Origin: Delphinapterus leucas
Taxonomy: Eukaryota; Chordata; Mammalia; Artiodactyla; Monodontidae
DNA length: 64,000 bases
Reading direction: 5' to 3'
Assembly (NCBI RefSeq): GCF_002288925.2
Contig: NW_022098063.1
Location: forward strand, 2,597,424 to 2,661,423
A model generated the notes under the pieces. It was not told the DNA's origin. It made no database searches and saw nothing but the letters and a program-made list of their open reading frames with translations. Below are positions 25,106 through 36,489 of this stretch, piece after piece (the stretch's first letter is position 1; the number at the start of each line of letters is the position of its first letter). Both the position numbers and the translations under genes were made by a program.

Positions 25106-26225
25106 TACAGCAATGGTTCTTACTTTCATTATAGTACAACACAGTAATGAATAAAGATGTATTTTTAAAAATAATGGAGCTGTACAGTCACTGAGGATTA
25201 AGTCACTGACAAATCCATAATTCTGGTCATGTCACTGGGCAAAGGCTTTTTTGGTGACCCAGAGTTTACTGTACCACCTACAGCTGCCTCTGATGACCTA
25301 TAGATTCACCAAAAAGGAATGTTGCCACTCAAGAGGTCTGCAGACCAGTTTTAAATTTTTAATACAACAAATGCAAATGTCTAGGATGTTTACCTGAAAT
25401 ACCTACTGTTAATGGTGGAGATTTTTTATTGTCAGATTTATTTGAAAATCACTTTTGACGTGATAACTTTCCTTTACTGCGATTTGACTCTTGAGAAACT
25501 AACTCAATCCAGGTGAGTCCAATCTTTTTCACATCCTTAGTATTCCAGCGCCAGACCTCCCAGATCTGGTCAATACCTGTGACATACCTGTGAATCTTAA
25601 TACTCCATGTCATACGCAGTGTGAGGTTAGTGGGTATGTTGGTTTATTAAATCTGAAGCAATTTTTAATGCTAGGCCTGCCCATGGAAACAGTCTGTTTT
25701 TGGTCTTCTCTTCCACTATTTACACAAATTGACCCATTCAAGGATTTTCAAAGCAAAAGATGAGCCTTTTATTTCCATTAGCACCTTGCACAGTGCTAAC
25801 CACCTAATAGTTTCTTAATAAAAAAATAACAAATTAATTGTTGACAATATTGGTTCCATGTGCAGTAAAACTCAAGTTCATGTTACACATCTAATTTTTA
25901 GTTCCTTCAAATATACGATTCCATGGGTTTTTCTCACAGAAAATGTTCAGAGCAGCACCAAAAAATGTGAAGACAGTAAAATTACAAATACAGACATCTT
26001 GGATTTGATATCTTTTGTAGTAATTTTTATCCAGATATAAAATTAGACCACAATTCTGAAAGGAATCAGATAATTCCCGAAGAGAAATTTCTGCATTGTG
26101 TCAAACTACGAACATAGAAAGACTCTACTGACTTTCTACTAGATGTATACAGCAAAACGACTCATCTCCAGAGGTATAGTTAATTATTCTTTAGAAAAGG
26201 AAAAATCCATAGAAATGTAGCAAAG
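25106..26225. other. Unique sequence, no gene seen
   Basis: No repeat or exon recognised with confidence. Confidence 0.4.
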
Positions 26226-26620
26226 ACCACCGTTTCCTCCTTCCAGTTTAGTAGGAGTATGTCTGGGGCACATTGCTGGCCTACATTTCCCAGACTCTCT
26301 CAGAGTAAGACAAATGCCTTTGTTTGCTCAAAGGGAATGAAAGTGTAAACGGTGAGCACCACTTCAGGGTAGGGGCTTTAAGAGGGAAGGTGCTTTTCAA
26401 CTAGTTGCAAATTTTAGTCAGACTCTAGTAGAGGGCAGTGATGCAAGTTGGAAGAAACTTAGATTCCTAAATCACTGAGTGGAGAAAAGCCACCTTGTAA
26501 CCATCAACACCTGCCTTGGACACAAGAATTAAACTTCTATTGTGTTGAGCCATTATAGAGTTGGGGATATATTTGTTATAGCAGTTTAGTTTATAAGATG
26601 TTTTTTAAGTAGCTAAGAAA
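26226..26620 (+). mobile_element. LTR-like element, probably MaLR, tentative
   Basis: Ends like old mammalian LTRs: ACACAAGAATTAAACTTCT, ATTGTGTTGAGCCATTATAG and TTTGTTATAGCAGTTTAG. The 5' half contains CATTGCTGGCCTACATTTCC. It has no coding sequence and no duplication found. An L1 3' UTR origin cannot be excluded. Confidence 0.45.
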
Positions 26621-28525
26621 TAGTAACAGCAGGGATGAAAGAGAGTAACTGGGACAGACCTAAAAACTTGGGTCAAAATGCAAGCCATTACAAAATACCA
26701 TCCCATAATAAAAATGACGACTCCACAGTTTCCTCAAGCGCTAACAATGAACTAACAGTTCACAAAGGCAGATTCATCATTCTGTTAGCAATACCAATGA
26801 GGATCTGGTTTCTGCAGGCTTAGTTTACACATCACGCTAAAGCACATATGACTGCAGTGTCTCATTGCAGAGAGCTGAAGAGTTCTTACTTTGACAAAGT
26901 AAACATTGTAAAATAAAGCATGTTGTTGTTGGTAAATTAAATGTAGTTATTTTCTTTCCAAACTGCTTTGCAAAACACCTAAATATTATTTTCTGTTAAC
27001 CTACTAGGAAAAGATGCAAAACAAATCTGCTTTCAGCAAGTGCCCATTCAGAGGTCAAGTTATTCATTCTGATGAAAACTGCATTTATCTGAAATGATCT
27101 CCATGAGAAGAGAAAATTCTAAGAAGACCTTTCTGAGTAGTCAAAGATTCCTCTCAAGTAGTGCCACTTTAGTTAAGTGATGTGCCACGGCAATTCACTA
27201 GTCCTAATTTCCTTCTTTGCCCTTTTCCTTCTCATGTCTCTCCTTGCAGCTATCAGTTCTTCCTTTTTTTGCCCCCTTGTGTTTGCTTGCTAAGCACTTA
27301 ATTGGGTGCAAATGTTAAGTACTAAGAGACAGAAGAACACTCAGACCTGGCATATTTTCCAGAGACAAGGACTGGAGATACTAAAACTACAGTCTGCCAA
27401 AACATGGGAAAGGCAGAGAGAAAGCATTGCTTCTATAATATTCGATGCCATTTGTCAAGGCTACTGTATACGGAGTTACTGATCTGGGGGGATACTGGGC
27501 AGGAAGCCCGTTAGGACACTCCCAATTCTAGGCTCCTGGCTCTGCAACAAACTCAGAGAAGCAGAATTCCTGTGTCCATTCAAGAAAAATGATTTTCAAT
27601 TGTAAAGGAATAAATTTTTATGAAGTTGAAAGAAGAGCTAGAGATGCTGGTATTAAGAAGAAAACATGTATTTTAAAAAACTGTTCTGGAGGAGGTACTG
27701 ATTTGCAGAGACTCCAAAAGTACAATGTGCGGGATTAAGAGAATTGATAAGAAATACATGTAAGTAGGTACAAGAGAGCAAGCTAATTAGAATAAAATAA
27801 GGGCCACTGTTACCGGAGAGGACCCTGGTTTATGATAACAAAGGATAGCAGAAAAGAGAGATGAACATTGAAGGGGAATAGGCAAGTCTTGAAGGAAAGG
27901 GTGGGGTTGGAGGGAGTCATACAGGGGTTGAGTTACCTTCAGCAAAAAGCAACCCAGAGATCGGAAACATCAGTATTTCTGCTCCAGATCTTATAGGAAT
28001 ACGCAAGTAATCAATTTCAGAATAACTCACAGGCTAAGTATGTGCTTGAGGACCACCTAGAGCAGATGACGATGCCCACGTGTGCTACCTGGGAAGAGGC
28101 AAGAAAAGCAGGAAAATTGCAACAGAAAGCACAGGAAAAAAAACTCGGAGGAAGTCATAATAGAAACACTTGTTGGCTACCCTTAGCGACTAGAAGGTTA
28201 TTTGAATGATCGGAACGTTGCCAGCAAGAAGGGGCATTTTTACCTTCCATATGCCACAATCTGACTTAAATTGCCTGTTATTTTTATGTTGATTTTTTTT
28301 CCATGTAACCATCTGGTAAGAGATCTAAAAAGAAAATTTCATAGACCTTGTCTTCTCCACGTATTAGATTGTCCCAAGATTGCTTGGGTGTAGCAGGCAT
28401 AGGCTGAGGGGTTTAGAGGTTTTGAAAAGGTATGTCAATCAAAATAATGTCTGGTACACATCACTATTACTGTGGTTATTGCCTTGTTGTAATCTGGTTT
28501 TGTTTTGCTTTTTTTTTTTTAAGTA
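26621..28525. other. Unique sequence, no gene seen
   Basis: No recognised repeat, exon or RNA gene. Composition is close to the window average. Confidence 0.4.
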
Positions 28526-28660
28526 TTTCTTGTTCTACTCGACTCTGAGCTCCATGAGGTCTGGAAGGCATCTTATTCTTATTCCCTCGGGTAGCCTAGT
28601 ACCTGGTACAGACTTGCAACTCAATAAATGTTTGTTAATTGGGTGAATGAAGGTATCAAT
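28526..28660 (+). mobile_element. L2 LINE 3' end
   Basis: CTGAGCTCCATGAGGTCTGG, CCTAGTACCTGGTACAG, and ACTCAATAAATGTTTGTTAAT form the classical L2 3' end. Confidence 0.8.
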
Positions 28661-28714
28661 CTAGTTACCCAAGGATCTTATAGAAAATTGAACAAACATT
28701 TGTGTTAAAAACAT

Positions 28715-30110
28715 ATGAGGATTTTCACTTCCAGGGAAATGGAGGAGATGTATTTTTCCTTATGCCTCTCACCAAGTACAACTAAAATACCTTTATCTTT
28801 GTTAGAGAACAAACTTAGTAAAATTCTGAAAAGTAGAAAGAAGATAGCCCAGAGAACTCAGAGACCCAAGGAAAGTTATGGTGGTGATTTCCAAGGATTT
28901 TTTCCTTCATATATCCCAGACTTGGAACTGAAGAAGCCAGACGGCTGGTAATGCGAACAGGCACAGACAAATCAAGTCCCAACGTAATGCTTGCTCTATC
29001 AAGCCAAAGGACAAGGAAGGGACAGCCTAACAATGTAGGAAACTTCTAGACAGTAACAGTTTTACTCTAGTCAAAAACCACAGGAAACTATGTCCTGATC
29101 CACACCTAGGCCGGAAAAGGCTGAGTAGGGCACTGAGATTACACTCAGGCCAGGTCATAACTAAAACCACGCCCCACAGAGTTAACAAAGCTGACGGCTA
29201 ACGCAAATTCTTCAGTTTGTCTGGCAAAGCAACAGACAGAGGAACAGCTTGTTAGAACCCCTCTGCTTGTAAACTGCCTTGTATGCTTCCTTTAGTTTAG
29301 TTTTGTTTTTTCCTCTCTTTAATTGTATACCTTCCTGGCTTCACGTAGCACAGTTATTTTACAGGAACGCAGAGTCAGATCTTGTTCAGAGTGAGCTGGC
29401 TAAAGCTCCTTGGGACAACCAACCGTAAAACTGGGCCAGTGCAAGCGTCCAGTGAATGGCCTTCTGATGTTGGAGGGCCAGAAAACTCCACCCTCAGATC
29501 ATGCTAAGTGCCTCCATCTTTGCTTATGCATGTCACCTAAATACACTTGCACAGAACTCCAATTACCTTACCTTTCCCCTTGCCTCCCATAACCTTTCCC
29601 CACGCCGAAGACCACCCTCCCTTCTTATCCTATAAATATTCCAACAGCCTCACCTTCAGGGAGGCAGATCAAAGATGTGTTCACCCATCTCCTTGCTTGG
29701 CTGCCTTGTGAATAAACTTTTCTGGGATGCAGGCTTTGGCATCTCAGCACGTGGCTTTCTGCACACGGGATAAATGGACCTGGTTCGGAAACATAACAAA
29801 GCACCGCAATTCCCCTGCCACAGTGGCATTAAGTAAGGTTGAATAGAAAGCCTGGACTTACATCCCCACCCAGCAGCAATAAAGTGGCCATCCCTTTCCC
29901 CGTTTGGGTGGTATCAGACAAATCTAAGGAGTAAGGATTTTCATCACTGCCTAGTAGTAATGAGGCCACTCGCACCCCATCATATGCCCCTTTTGGTCAG
30001 TGGAGGCCAGGTGCGGAGCAGTAACAAGACACTCCTGTCCCTACCAGCGGCAGGGGGGTATCAGTGGAGACTAGTGGAGAGCTTGCACTCCCAACCCCAC
30101 CCAGAAGTAA
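28715..30110 (+). mobile_element. L1 5' region, interrupted by a solo LTR
   Basis: L1M-like 5' region in two parts, 28715-29191 (AACCACAGGAAACTATGTCC, then GGCCGGAAAAGGCTGAGTAG) and 29803-30110 (CCCACCCAGCAGCAATAAAG). GC content and CpG are higher than in the surroundings. Directly downstream comes an L1 3' end, so ORF1 and nearly all of ORF2 are absent. The L1 5' assignment is from memory of consensus wording. Confidence 0.55.
29192..29798 (+). mobile_element. Solo ERV1-like LTR with 4-bp target duplication
   Basis: 607-bp long terminal repeat with TG...CA ends (TGACGGCTAACGC ... GGAAACATAACA), bordered by AAGC at 29188-29191 and 29799-29802. A TATA box (TATAAATATT) at 29631-29640 and a poly-A signal AATAAA at 29711-29716 follow retroviral U3-R-U5 order. 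No internal viral genes remain, as expected after LTR-LTR recombination. The 4-bp duplication fits gammaretrovirus-like (class I) integration. Confidence 0.78.
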
Positions 30111-30793
30111 AGAAGGTGGGAATGTAAAAGTGTGCAGCCACTACAGAAAACAGTTTGACCATTTCTTTAAAACTCAACACACGACTACCATACGATGAAA
30201 CAATGTCACTCCTAGTCATTTACCTCATAGAAAGGAGAATCTATGTGCACATGAAATTTTTACTTTTTGCATATTTTAGCAGCTTTATTCGTCACAACTA
30301 AAAACTGGAGATGACGCAGACACCCCTCAGTGAGTGAATTCAACATTCTGGTTTATATCCGTACCATAGAATATTACTCAATAATAAAAGGGAATGAACT
30401 ATTGATACACAAAACAACATGGGTGGATTTCCCAAAAATGATGCTTAGTAAAAAAAAGCCCATTCCAAAAAGTTACATACCACATGATTCCATTCACAAA
30501 GCGTTCTTGAAATGACAAACTTACGGAAATAGGCAGATTAGTGATTTCCATTAGTTAAGGCGCGGGTGAGGGCAGAAAGAAAATTGTGTCTACAAAAGGG
30601 CAGTGTAAGGGATCTTTGTGGTGATAAAAATGTTTTGTATTTTAAATGTATCAGAGTTACTATCTGGTCATGATACTGTACTATCGGTTTACAAGATGCC
30701 TCACTGTGGGAAATCGAGAAAAGGACACATAGGATCTCTCTGTGTTATTTCTTTGACGAGCATGTGAATCTATGATTATCTCTAAATAAAATG
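30111..30793 (+). mobile_element. Old L1 3' end joined to an L1 5' region
   Basis: Begins in late ORF2 (GGTGGGAATGTAAAAGTGTG, then GAATATTACTCAATAATAAA). A residual frame at 30330-30515 contains EYYSIIKGNE, typical of the L1 ORF2 C-terminus. The 3' UTR ends TCTCTAAATAAAATG just before the SINE. Whether it belongs to the same insertion as 28715-30110 is inferred from orientation and adjacency. Confidence 0.75.
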
Positions 30794-30802
30794 TTTAATG
30801 GA

Positions 30803-31009
30803 GGGGGCTTCCCTGGTGGTGCAGTGGTTGAGAGTCCGCCTGCCAGTGCAGAGGACATGGGTTCGTGCCCCGGTCTGGGAAGATCCCACATGCCGCGGAG
30901 CGGCTGGGCCCGTGAGCCATGGCCACTGGGCCTGCGCGTCTGGAGCCTGTGCCCCGCAACGGGAGAGGCCACAACAGTGAGAAGCCCGCGTACCGCAAAA
31001 AAAAAAAAA
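30803..31009 (+). mobile_element. CHR-type SINE, sense, with 9-bp target duplication
   Basis: Full copy with A13 tail. TTTAATGGA duplicates at 30794-30802 and 31010-31018. Inserted at the 3' end of the L1. Confidence 0.95.
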
Positions 31010-31699
31010 TTTAATGGAAAAATTGTACTTTCTTACAGAGCAGAAACAATACATAAGGCCAAGGTAACTAGAAATGTAAGGGTCAATTTTTCATGGAGCC
31101 ATGTATTCTTTTATATTCATTGTGACTTCTACAAATCTAGGTATTTCTTTTAATACTATTTTGTCCTTCACCACACAGGATATGTCATTATGATCACTTT
31201 TGATATTTTTCCTTTACAAAAACTTTTAGTTTTAATATGCTCTCACTTTTCAAGAAAAAAAAGATGAAGATTACATGTATAAAGTCTATATTAACTGGAA
31301 GTGGAGCTATAATCAAGATTTACAGCTGTATCAGTACAGAAGCATGACAAACAGTATGATATAAAATGCCAAAAATCTCTTGCCGTGAGCATTAAAAGCT
31401 ACTGTAAATCAATTTTTCAATCCAAGATACAACAGTTTTCAACTATTAAAATCTCTAGTTTATACCACTGTTAAGTGGTCTTCTGAATGAGAACTACTTT
31501 CTATTGAATTTTCTCATTAAGTTCACAGGGTCATGTGATTTTTTCAACAGCTCCAGTTCTGGTTTAGGAAGCAAAAGTTATTGAAATTTTTACTCCAAAT
31601 CTGACTCAGACCCAATGGTTAACTTTGAACAAGATATAGTACATCTTTAGGATTTGCTTTTCCTGTCAAGTTTATAAGAATCACATGTTCAAAATTTCT
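31010..31699. other. Unique sequence
   Basis: No feature recognised. On the minus strand it would be the 3' UTR side of the candidate exon at 31700-31815. No AATAAA on that strand was noticed in it. Confidence 0.35.
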
Positions 31700-31815
31700 T
31701 TAGTGTCTTTTAACCCTTTCATCCTTCTCTTGGCCAGGCTGATGAAGAATAAACTGGAGAACTCCAGCCAGAATCATGGTCATGGTTGATGCAGAAACAA
31801 CACAACAAGCATCCA
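31700..31815 (-). CDS. Candidate terminal coding exon, unrecognised membrane protein
   Basis: On the minus strand a good splice acceptor (TTAATTTTCCCAG) precedes an open 37-codon frame ending in TAA. The peptide has a hydrophobic run (ACCVVSASTMTMILAGVL, QFIL), then a charged tail PGQEKDERVKRH, as in the last exon of a membrane protein. The frame needs two bases carried into the exon, and it joins in phase to the candidate exon at 34593-34707. Against: an open frame this short is common by chance, only one partner exon was found, and no family is recognised. Could be a pseudo-exon. Confidence 0.28.
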
Positions 31816-32740
31816 CTGGGAAAATTAAGACACAGCCATCATTCAAATGGAAGATACATGCCTCCCTTTTGTAAAATCAATTTCTGTAAGGTCCCATAGA
31901 ACCTGCTCACACAAAGGGACAGATACTCAGTGCCCATTTCCTCTGGGACTTTAGGAGGACATACAAAATATTCCTGGACTAATTTTTTCATCTGTTCACT
32001 TTTTCTTCTACAGGGGGAATGGTGAGAGAGAGGGAAAGGTTGGGTCTATAAAATATTACATTTTAACCCACTGTTAGGTCTCTGACAAGAACATCTCTAA
32101 GATCATCAAAACAGGGGAACTGCCTTAGTGAAGAAATGTTTCACCTTACAAATACTCTATAAGAAGTCTCAGATGATTGCCTACTGGGACTGTTAGGAAA
32201 CAGTTTAGCAGATCCCTGGAATCTACAGATGTAGATTTAGGACTTTCCATGTTTGCACCACACTTGACTGAAGAATATTTCTGACCATGAACTACCCAAG
32301 GCTCCCATAACCATGGTCTCTGCTCTGCTCTCCTTTCCCAAGGAAAGGAAAATAAGCAGAACTATCTAATGTTGGGAGCTCAAGATACTATTGGATGCCT
32401 AGCAAGGGTAATCTTTTTTAAAACTAGGAGACTTGAATTAGAATCATCATTTCAAAGAACCAAACTAGACTTGGTAAGAAAGAAAGCTTGTAAGGACATA
32501 TCTTCAGGAGATAACTATGCATCGACGTCTAGGGGATGGAAGGAAGTAACTCCACCTCACGCGTTCTAATCTTGGGATGGAGACCAGGGGTACATTATTG
32601 AGACTATAAAAGGTGCTAAACTTCTTTAATTTCTTCATTTGTTTTTATAATGGGTATATACATATATGAGCGGTTGGGTGGGGAGGGCACACATGTGTTT
32701 CTGCCACATTTAGTCAGGAAAATTGAAGTATAAATTATCA
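31816..32740. other. Unique sequence, possible intron
   Basis: No repeat or exon recognised. If the minus-strand exon pair is real this is intronic. Confidence 0.35.
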
Positions 32741-32910
32741 TTATCTTAGAGTGGTGTTTCCAAAGAGTATTTGAGGAATCATCTCATCACAATCACCTGG
32801 GGGACAAATTAGAAATCCAAGTTCCTAGGTACTAGTCCAGATTCACTGAATAGAGCCTCTGAGGCCCAGAACCTGGGAATCTGAATTTTAAAGAAGCTAC
32901 TGTAGGGATT
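32741..32910 (+). mobile_element. MER5/MER20-like hAT-Charlie element
   Basis: Contains ATCACAATCACCTGGGGGAC, AGGCCCAGAACCTGGGAATC and the 3' phrase GTACACTAAAGCTTGACAATG, the wording of short Charlie elements. Non-coding. Confidence 0.65.
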
Positions 32911-32949
32911 GCTCTGTACACTAAAGCTTGACAATGTCTTGGAGGCTAT

Positions 32950-33797
32950 AACTTTTTTTAAATTTGAATTTTATTTTTATACAGCAGGTTCTTATTAGTT
33001 ATCTATTTTATACACAACAGTGTATATATGTCAATCCCAGTCTCCCAATTCATCCCACCACCCACCCCCCGCTTTCCTCCCCTGGTGTCCATACATTTGT
33101 TCTCTACATCTGTGTCTCTATTTCTGCCTTGCAAACCGGTCATCTGTACCATTTTCCTGGATTCCACACATATGCATAAATATACGATATTTGTTTTCCT
33201 GTTTCTGACTTACTTTTACTCTGTATGACAGTCTCTAGGTCCATCCATGTCTCTACAAATGACCCAATTGCATTGCTTTTTATGGCTGAGTAATATTCAA
33301 TTGTATATATGTACCACATCTTCTTTATCCATTCGTCTGTCGGTGGGCATTTAGGTTGCTTCCATGACCTGGCTATTGTAAACAGTGCTGCAATGAACAT
33401 TGGGGTGCATGTGTCTTTTTGAATTATGGTTTTCTCTGGGTATATGCCCAGTACTGGGATTTCTGGGTCATATGGTAATTCTATTTTTAGTTTTTAAGGA
33501 ACCTCCATACTGTTCTCCAGAGTGGCTGTATCAATTTACATTCCCACCACAGTGCAAGAGGGTTCCCTTTTCTCTACACCCTCTCCAGCATTTGTTGTTT
33601 GTAGATTTTCTCACGATGCCCATTCTAACTGGTGTGAGGTGATACCTCATTGTAGTTTTGATCTGTATTTCTCTAATAATTAGTGATGTTGAGCAGCTTT
33701 TCATGTGTCTCTTGGCCATCTGTATATCTTCTTTGAAGAAATGCCTATTTAGGTCTTCTGCCCATTTTTTGATTGGGTTGTTTGTGAGGTTACACCT
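32950..33797 (-). mobile_element. 5'-truncated L1 with ORF2 C-terminal remnant
   Basis: Antisense L1, 848 bp. The minus strand reads the ORF2 C-terminal part in broken frames (residual peptides include [23 protein letters not shown] and EYYSAIKSN) and then a 3' UTR ending near 32950. Frames are interrupted, so it is dead. Less diverged than most L1 fragments here. Confidence 0.93.
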
Positions 33798-34592
33798 TTT
33801 TTGCTGATTGCACTCAAGTTTCATGCATCAACCTTTGATGGCAAATATAGTCTTCACCTTCTAGGGAGACAGAGCTCTTGATTGATATTCTCCTACTAAT
33901 ACCGATTTCAAGAATATTTAAAATAAGTAGAACTACATTAAAATGTATTAAATTTACAGTCTTCACACTCAAATCTTCCATAATTCTCTGTATGATTATT
34001 GAGTAAACTTCAGTGAAAATCTAGCAGAAAATTCCACTTTCTAGGGAGACATTTGTCTATAAACATTCTTTAAAGAAAACTTGGTTTTTCTTTAGCCTTT
34101 GCTTTGTGACTATACTGACTTGTCTAGTTCAAGTTGCAAAATGATACACAAATTTCCTTCCTTCAATCGCATGATTTCTCAGACAACCTGACCATGTATA
34201 GCTAGCAAAAGTCTTCAAAACTGGGATAAGGAAACTCATTTGGATCAGGACATAGTTGAAGACCCAGGTTTGAAGGAAAAAAAACAATCACGTTTGTGAA
34301 CGCCATGCTGTTCCCTCCACTGCTTATAGTAAGACAGGTGTGAATGCCCCAGAAACGTGACATGCAGGTCAAATTTCTCTTTATATAAATGGGATTTCAA
34401 ATTACAGAAAGGCAATGCGGCTGTTGCAGAACATCATGTGTCCTACTCAACCTGCAATAGTTTTAAGGTGTTTCTATTTACATTTTAAATTGTAGTGGCA
34501 TTAAAAATTCAGACTGTCAAAAATTCAGTCTCAAATCAGTCAACTTCGAGGTCTGTTAGGGGAGAAAGGAGGGACTCTTGAAAAGTTCTCAC
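33798..34592. other. Unique sequence
   Basis: Nothing recognised. It lies between the L1 and the upstream candidate exon. Confidence 0.4.
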
Positions 34593-34707
34593 CAGTGGTA
34601 AAGACTGAAAAGGGACAACACTTGACATGAGAAAATCTTCCAAGATACAAATCATCAGTGAACCCATAAGGACTGCCTCCAAAGGATTTGAATCGAAAGA
34701 TTTCCAT
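34593..34707 (-). CDS. Candidate internal coding exon, unrecognised
   Basis: Minus-strand segment with acceptor CATTTCTGAG, a TACTAAC branch-point-like motif about 25 nt upstream, and donor CACTG|GTGAGA. One frame is open through 38 codons (EIFRFKSFGGSPYGFTDDLY, GRFSHVKCCPFSVFTT) and, spliced to 31815, continues to a stop without interruption. Weak points: poor pyrimidine tract, an intervening AG, a second frame also open across the exon (it stops early in the next), and no recognisable domain. The true 5' edge may be 34725. Confidence 0.25.
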
Positions 34708-34789
34708 CTCAGAAATGTTTCCCATCTAACGTGTTAGTAGGGGTATGGTACATTCCTGTAAAGTAAGAAATATATAAAATTCAAAAATA

Positions 34790-35014
34790 GGGCGTCCCTG
34801 GTGGCGCAGTGGTTGGGAGTCCGCCTGCCGATGCAGGGGACACGGGTTCGTGCCCCGGTCCAGGAAGATCCCACATGCCGCAGAGCGGCTGGGCCCGTGA
34901 GCCATGGCCGCTGAGCCTGTGCGTCCGGAGCCTCTGCTCCACAACAGGAGAGGCCACAACAGTGAGAAGCCCATGTACCGCAAAAAAATAAATAAATATA
35001 AATAAATAAATAAA
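34790..35014 (+). mobile_element. CHR-type SINE, sense, (AAAT)n tail
   Basis: Body as in the other copies but with GGGCGTCCCTGG at the head. The tail has evolved into AAAT repeats at about 34986-35014. No clear target duplication. The minus-strand 189-residue open frame crossing it is a repeat artefact. Confidence 0.93.
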
Positions 35015-36108
35015 TGCACACAGTAAGTAAGCATAGTTGAGAACACAGGTAAGTAAGATGGCACTTTGGAAACATGACGATTTTCTCTCTGTTCTTGGAA
35101 TATAAAGGCACGTAGGCATGTGTCACATTTCCGATAAACAATACAGAAGTTAAGTCTTCCCCTGAACAATATAACTTTACCATAAAGAGTAAATAACTGA
35201 GTTTTGAAAACAAGTTGAATTTATAGACTAGCCAGGCTGTCTTTATGAGTGTAAGAAAGTTTGAGAGATTAATGGAAGACTGAACTGTAGCTTCTCTAAA
35301 CACTAAAATGCCTTTTTCATGAGTGACATCACAAATGCAGTTGCTACGTACAGATGAGGTGGTTTGATTTACACATGTAATATTCTATAAAAGAGTTATG
35401 CAGATTTTTCCTTTTTGGCTTTATCTGTTAGGAATAGGGCAACTAAACCTCAGTCACCGAGTCTTGAGTGAGTGAGAATTTCTCCCATGAATACTAAAAA
35501 TTATTTCAATAATTATATTCAGACAAGAAAAGACATGAACTTAAATGCCAAAGTGATTACCTTATTAACCACATCCAATCAAATAAAGCTGCCAATCCTT
35601 GTATATAATGTCTTTTATCTCATCACTTAAAATGACGAACATGGGATTTCATCTTTATAAACAAACAGTGGCATCGTGAGAAGGATCCATGTCATTCCAG
35701 GGCCCTAGACAGTAAAAAACCTTCCACGGATTAAGTGCTTTAAAAGCAGGCCAGAGGCTGAGTGAAGTCTGACCCACTTACTAAGGTAGTAGAAATGTTA
35801 CTGAACAGCATTTAATGAGGAAGTGATTGTGGTTACATCATTGGTCAAGTCCACTGCACAGACAAGTTTTAGCTCTGAGAATCTGTTATGTTTTTCAATA
35901 TGCCAAAATGCACTCTCATTGGTTTCTTATTTCACTTCTCCCCAGGGGACAGGGAAGCTTACAAGAAAAGCAATATTTATGCAGAAGAATTCAGTAGTGA
36001 AACTTCCAGGGAATGAACCATGTATGTTGGCCAGTGAAAAGGAAACTGTCTTCCCAAGATTCAAGAATAATCCTTGTTTACCCCATAATAGCTATGCATT
36101 TATCAAAT

Positions 36109-36109
<1 letters not shown>
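35015..36109. other. Unique sequence, no gene seen
   Basis: A donor-like CACAG|GTAAGT occurs on the plus strand near 35048, but no exon can be built to it because it abuts the SINE tail. Confidence 0.4.

Positions 36110-36151
<42 letters not shown>
36110..36151 (+). repeat. (CA)20 microsatellite
   Basis: Uninterrupted dinucleotide run of about 41 bases, likely polymorphic in length. Confidence 0.98.
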
Positions 36152-36154
<3 letters not shown>

Positions 36155-36374
36155 AAATTTGCAGGGATCGTGACTGAGGAACCGAGTGCTGCCATCTTGC
36201 TGGAAAAATTAAATAATATGATTTGTGTTTCAAAACATTCTTTGATAGCCTAGAATTATCAAAATTAAGGATGGTAATAATCTGGTAATTAACAGCAATT
36301 TCTTTCATCACTACAGAAATGGCATGATACAAACAGCAGTGACCTATAACTTCTCTCACATGAGATTTGCATAT

Positions 36375-36480
36375 ATTATCACCCTATTTGTAATTACCCC
36401 AGCAGTCACCCAAAATACCACTCATCGTTCGCTCGTAAGATGCCAGGGATGTTAAAGTAGACTGGATCCCCTTGTTTTCC
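36375..36480 (-). mobile_element. Old MER-type DNA transposon fragment
   Basis: The minus strand reads TTTAACATCCCTGGCATCTTA followed by TGAGTGGTATTTTGGGTGAC, a decayed version of a common mammalian DNA-transposon phrase (GCATCCCTGGCCTCTACC). Family not resolved. It explains an exon-like open frame here. Confidence 0.5.
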
Positions 36481-36489
36481 AGAGCTATT

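Noticed and set aside
33140..33824. Minus-strand frames of 86 and 97 codons
   Set aside because: They are pieces of L1 ORF2 C-terminus in a truncated, frameshifted copy, not host genes.
35035..35060. Consensus splice donor CACAG|GTAAGT
   Set aside because: The upstream sequence is the AAAT tail of a SINE, so no plausible exon exists.
34734..35303. 189-codon minus-strand open frame, the longest in the window
   Set aside because: Its C-terminal half is the antisense of the CHR SINE at 34790-35014. The rest has no recognisable domain, and similar frames arise at every SINE because the GC-rich repeat has few stops.
36110..36151. CA run as a CRISPR-like or regulatory array
   Set aside because: Simple dinucleotide microsatellite; no spacer structure anywhere in the window.
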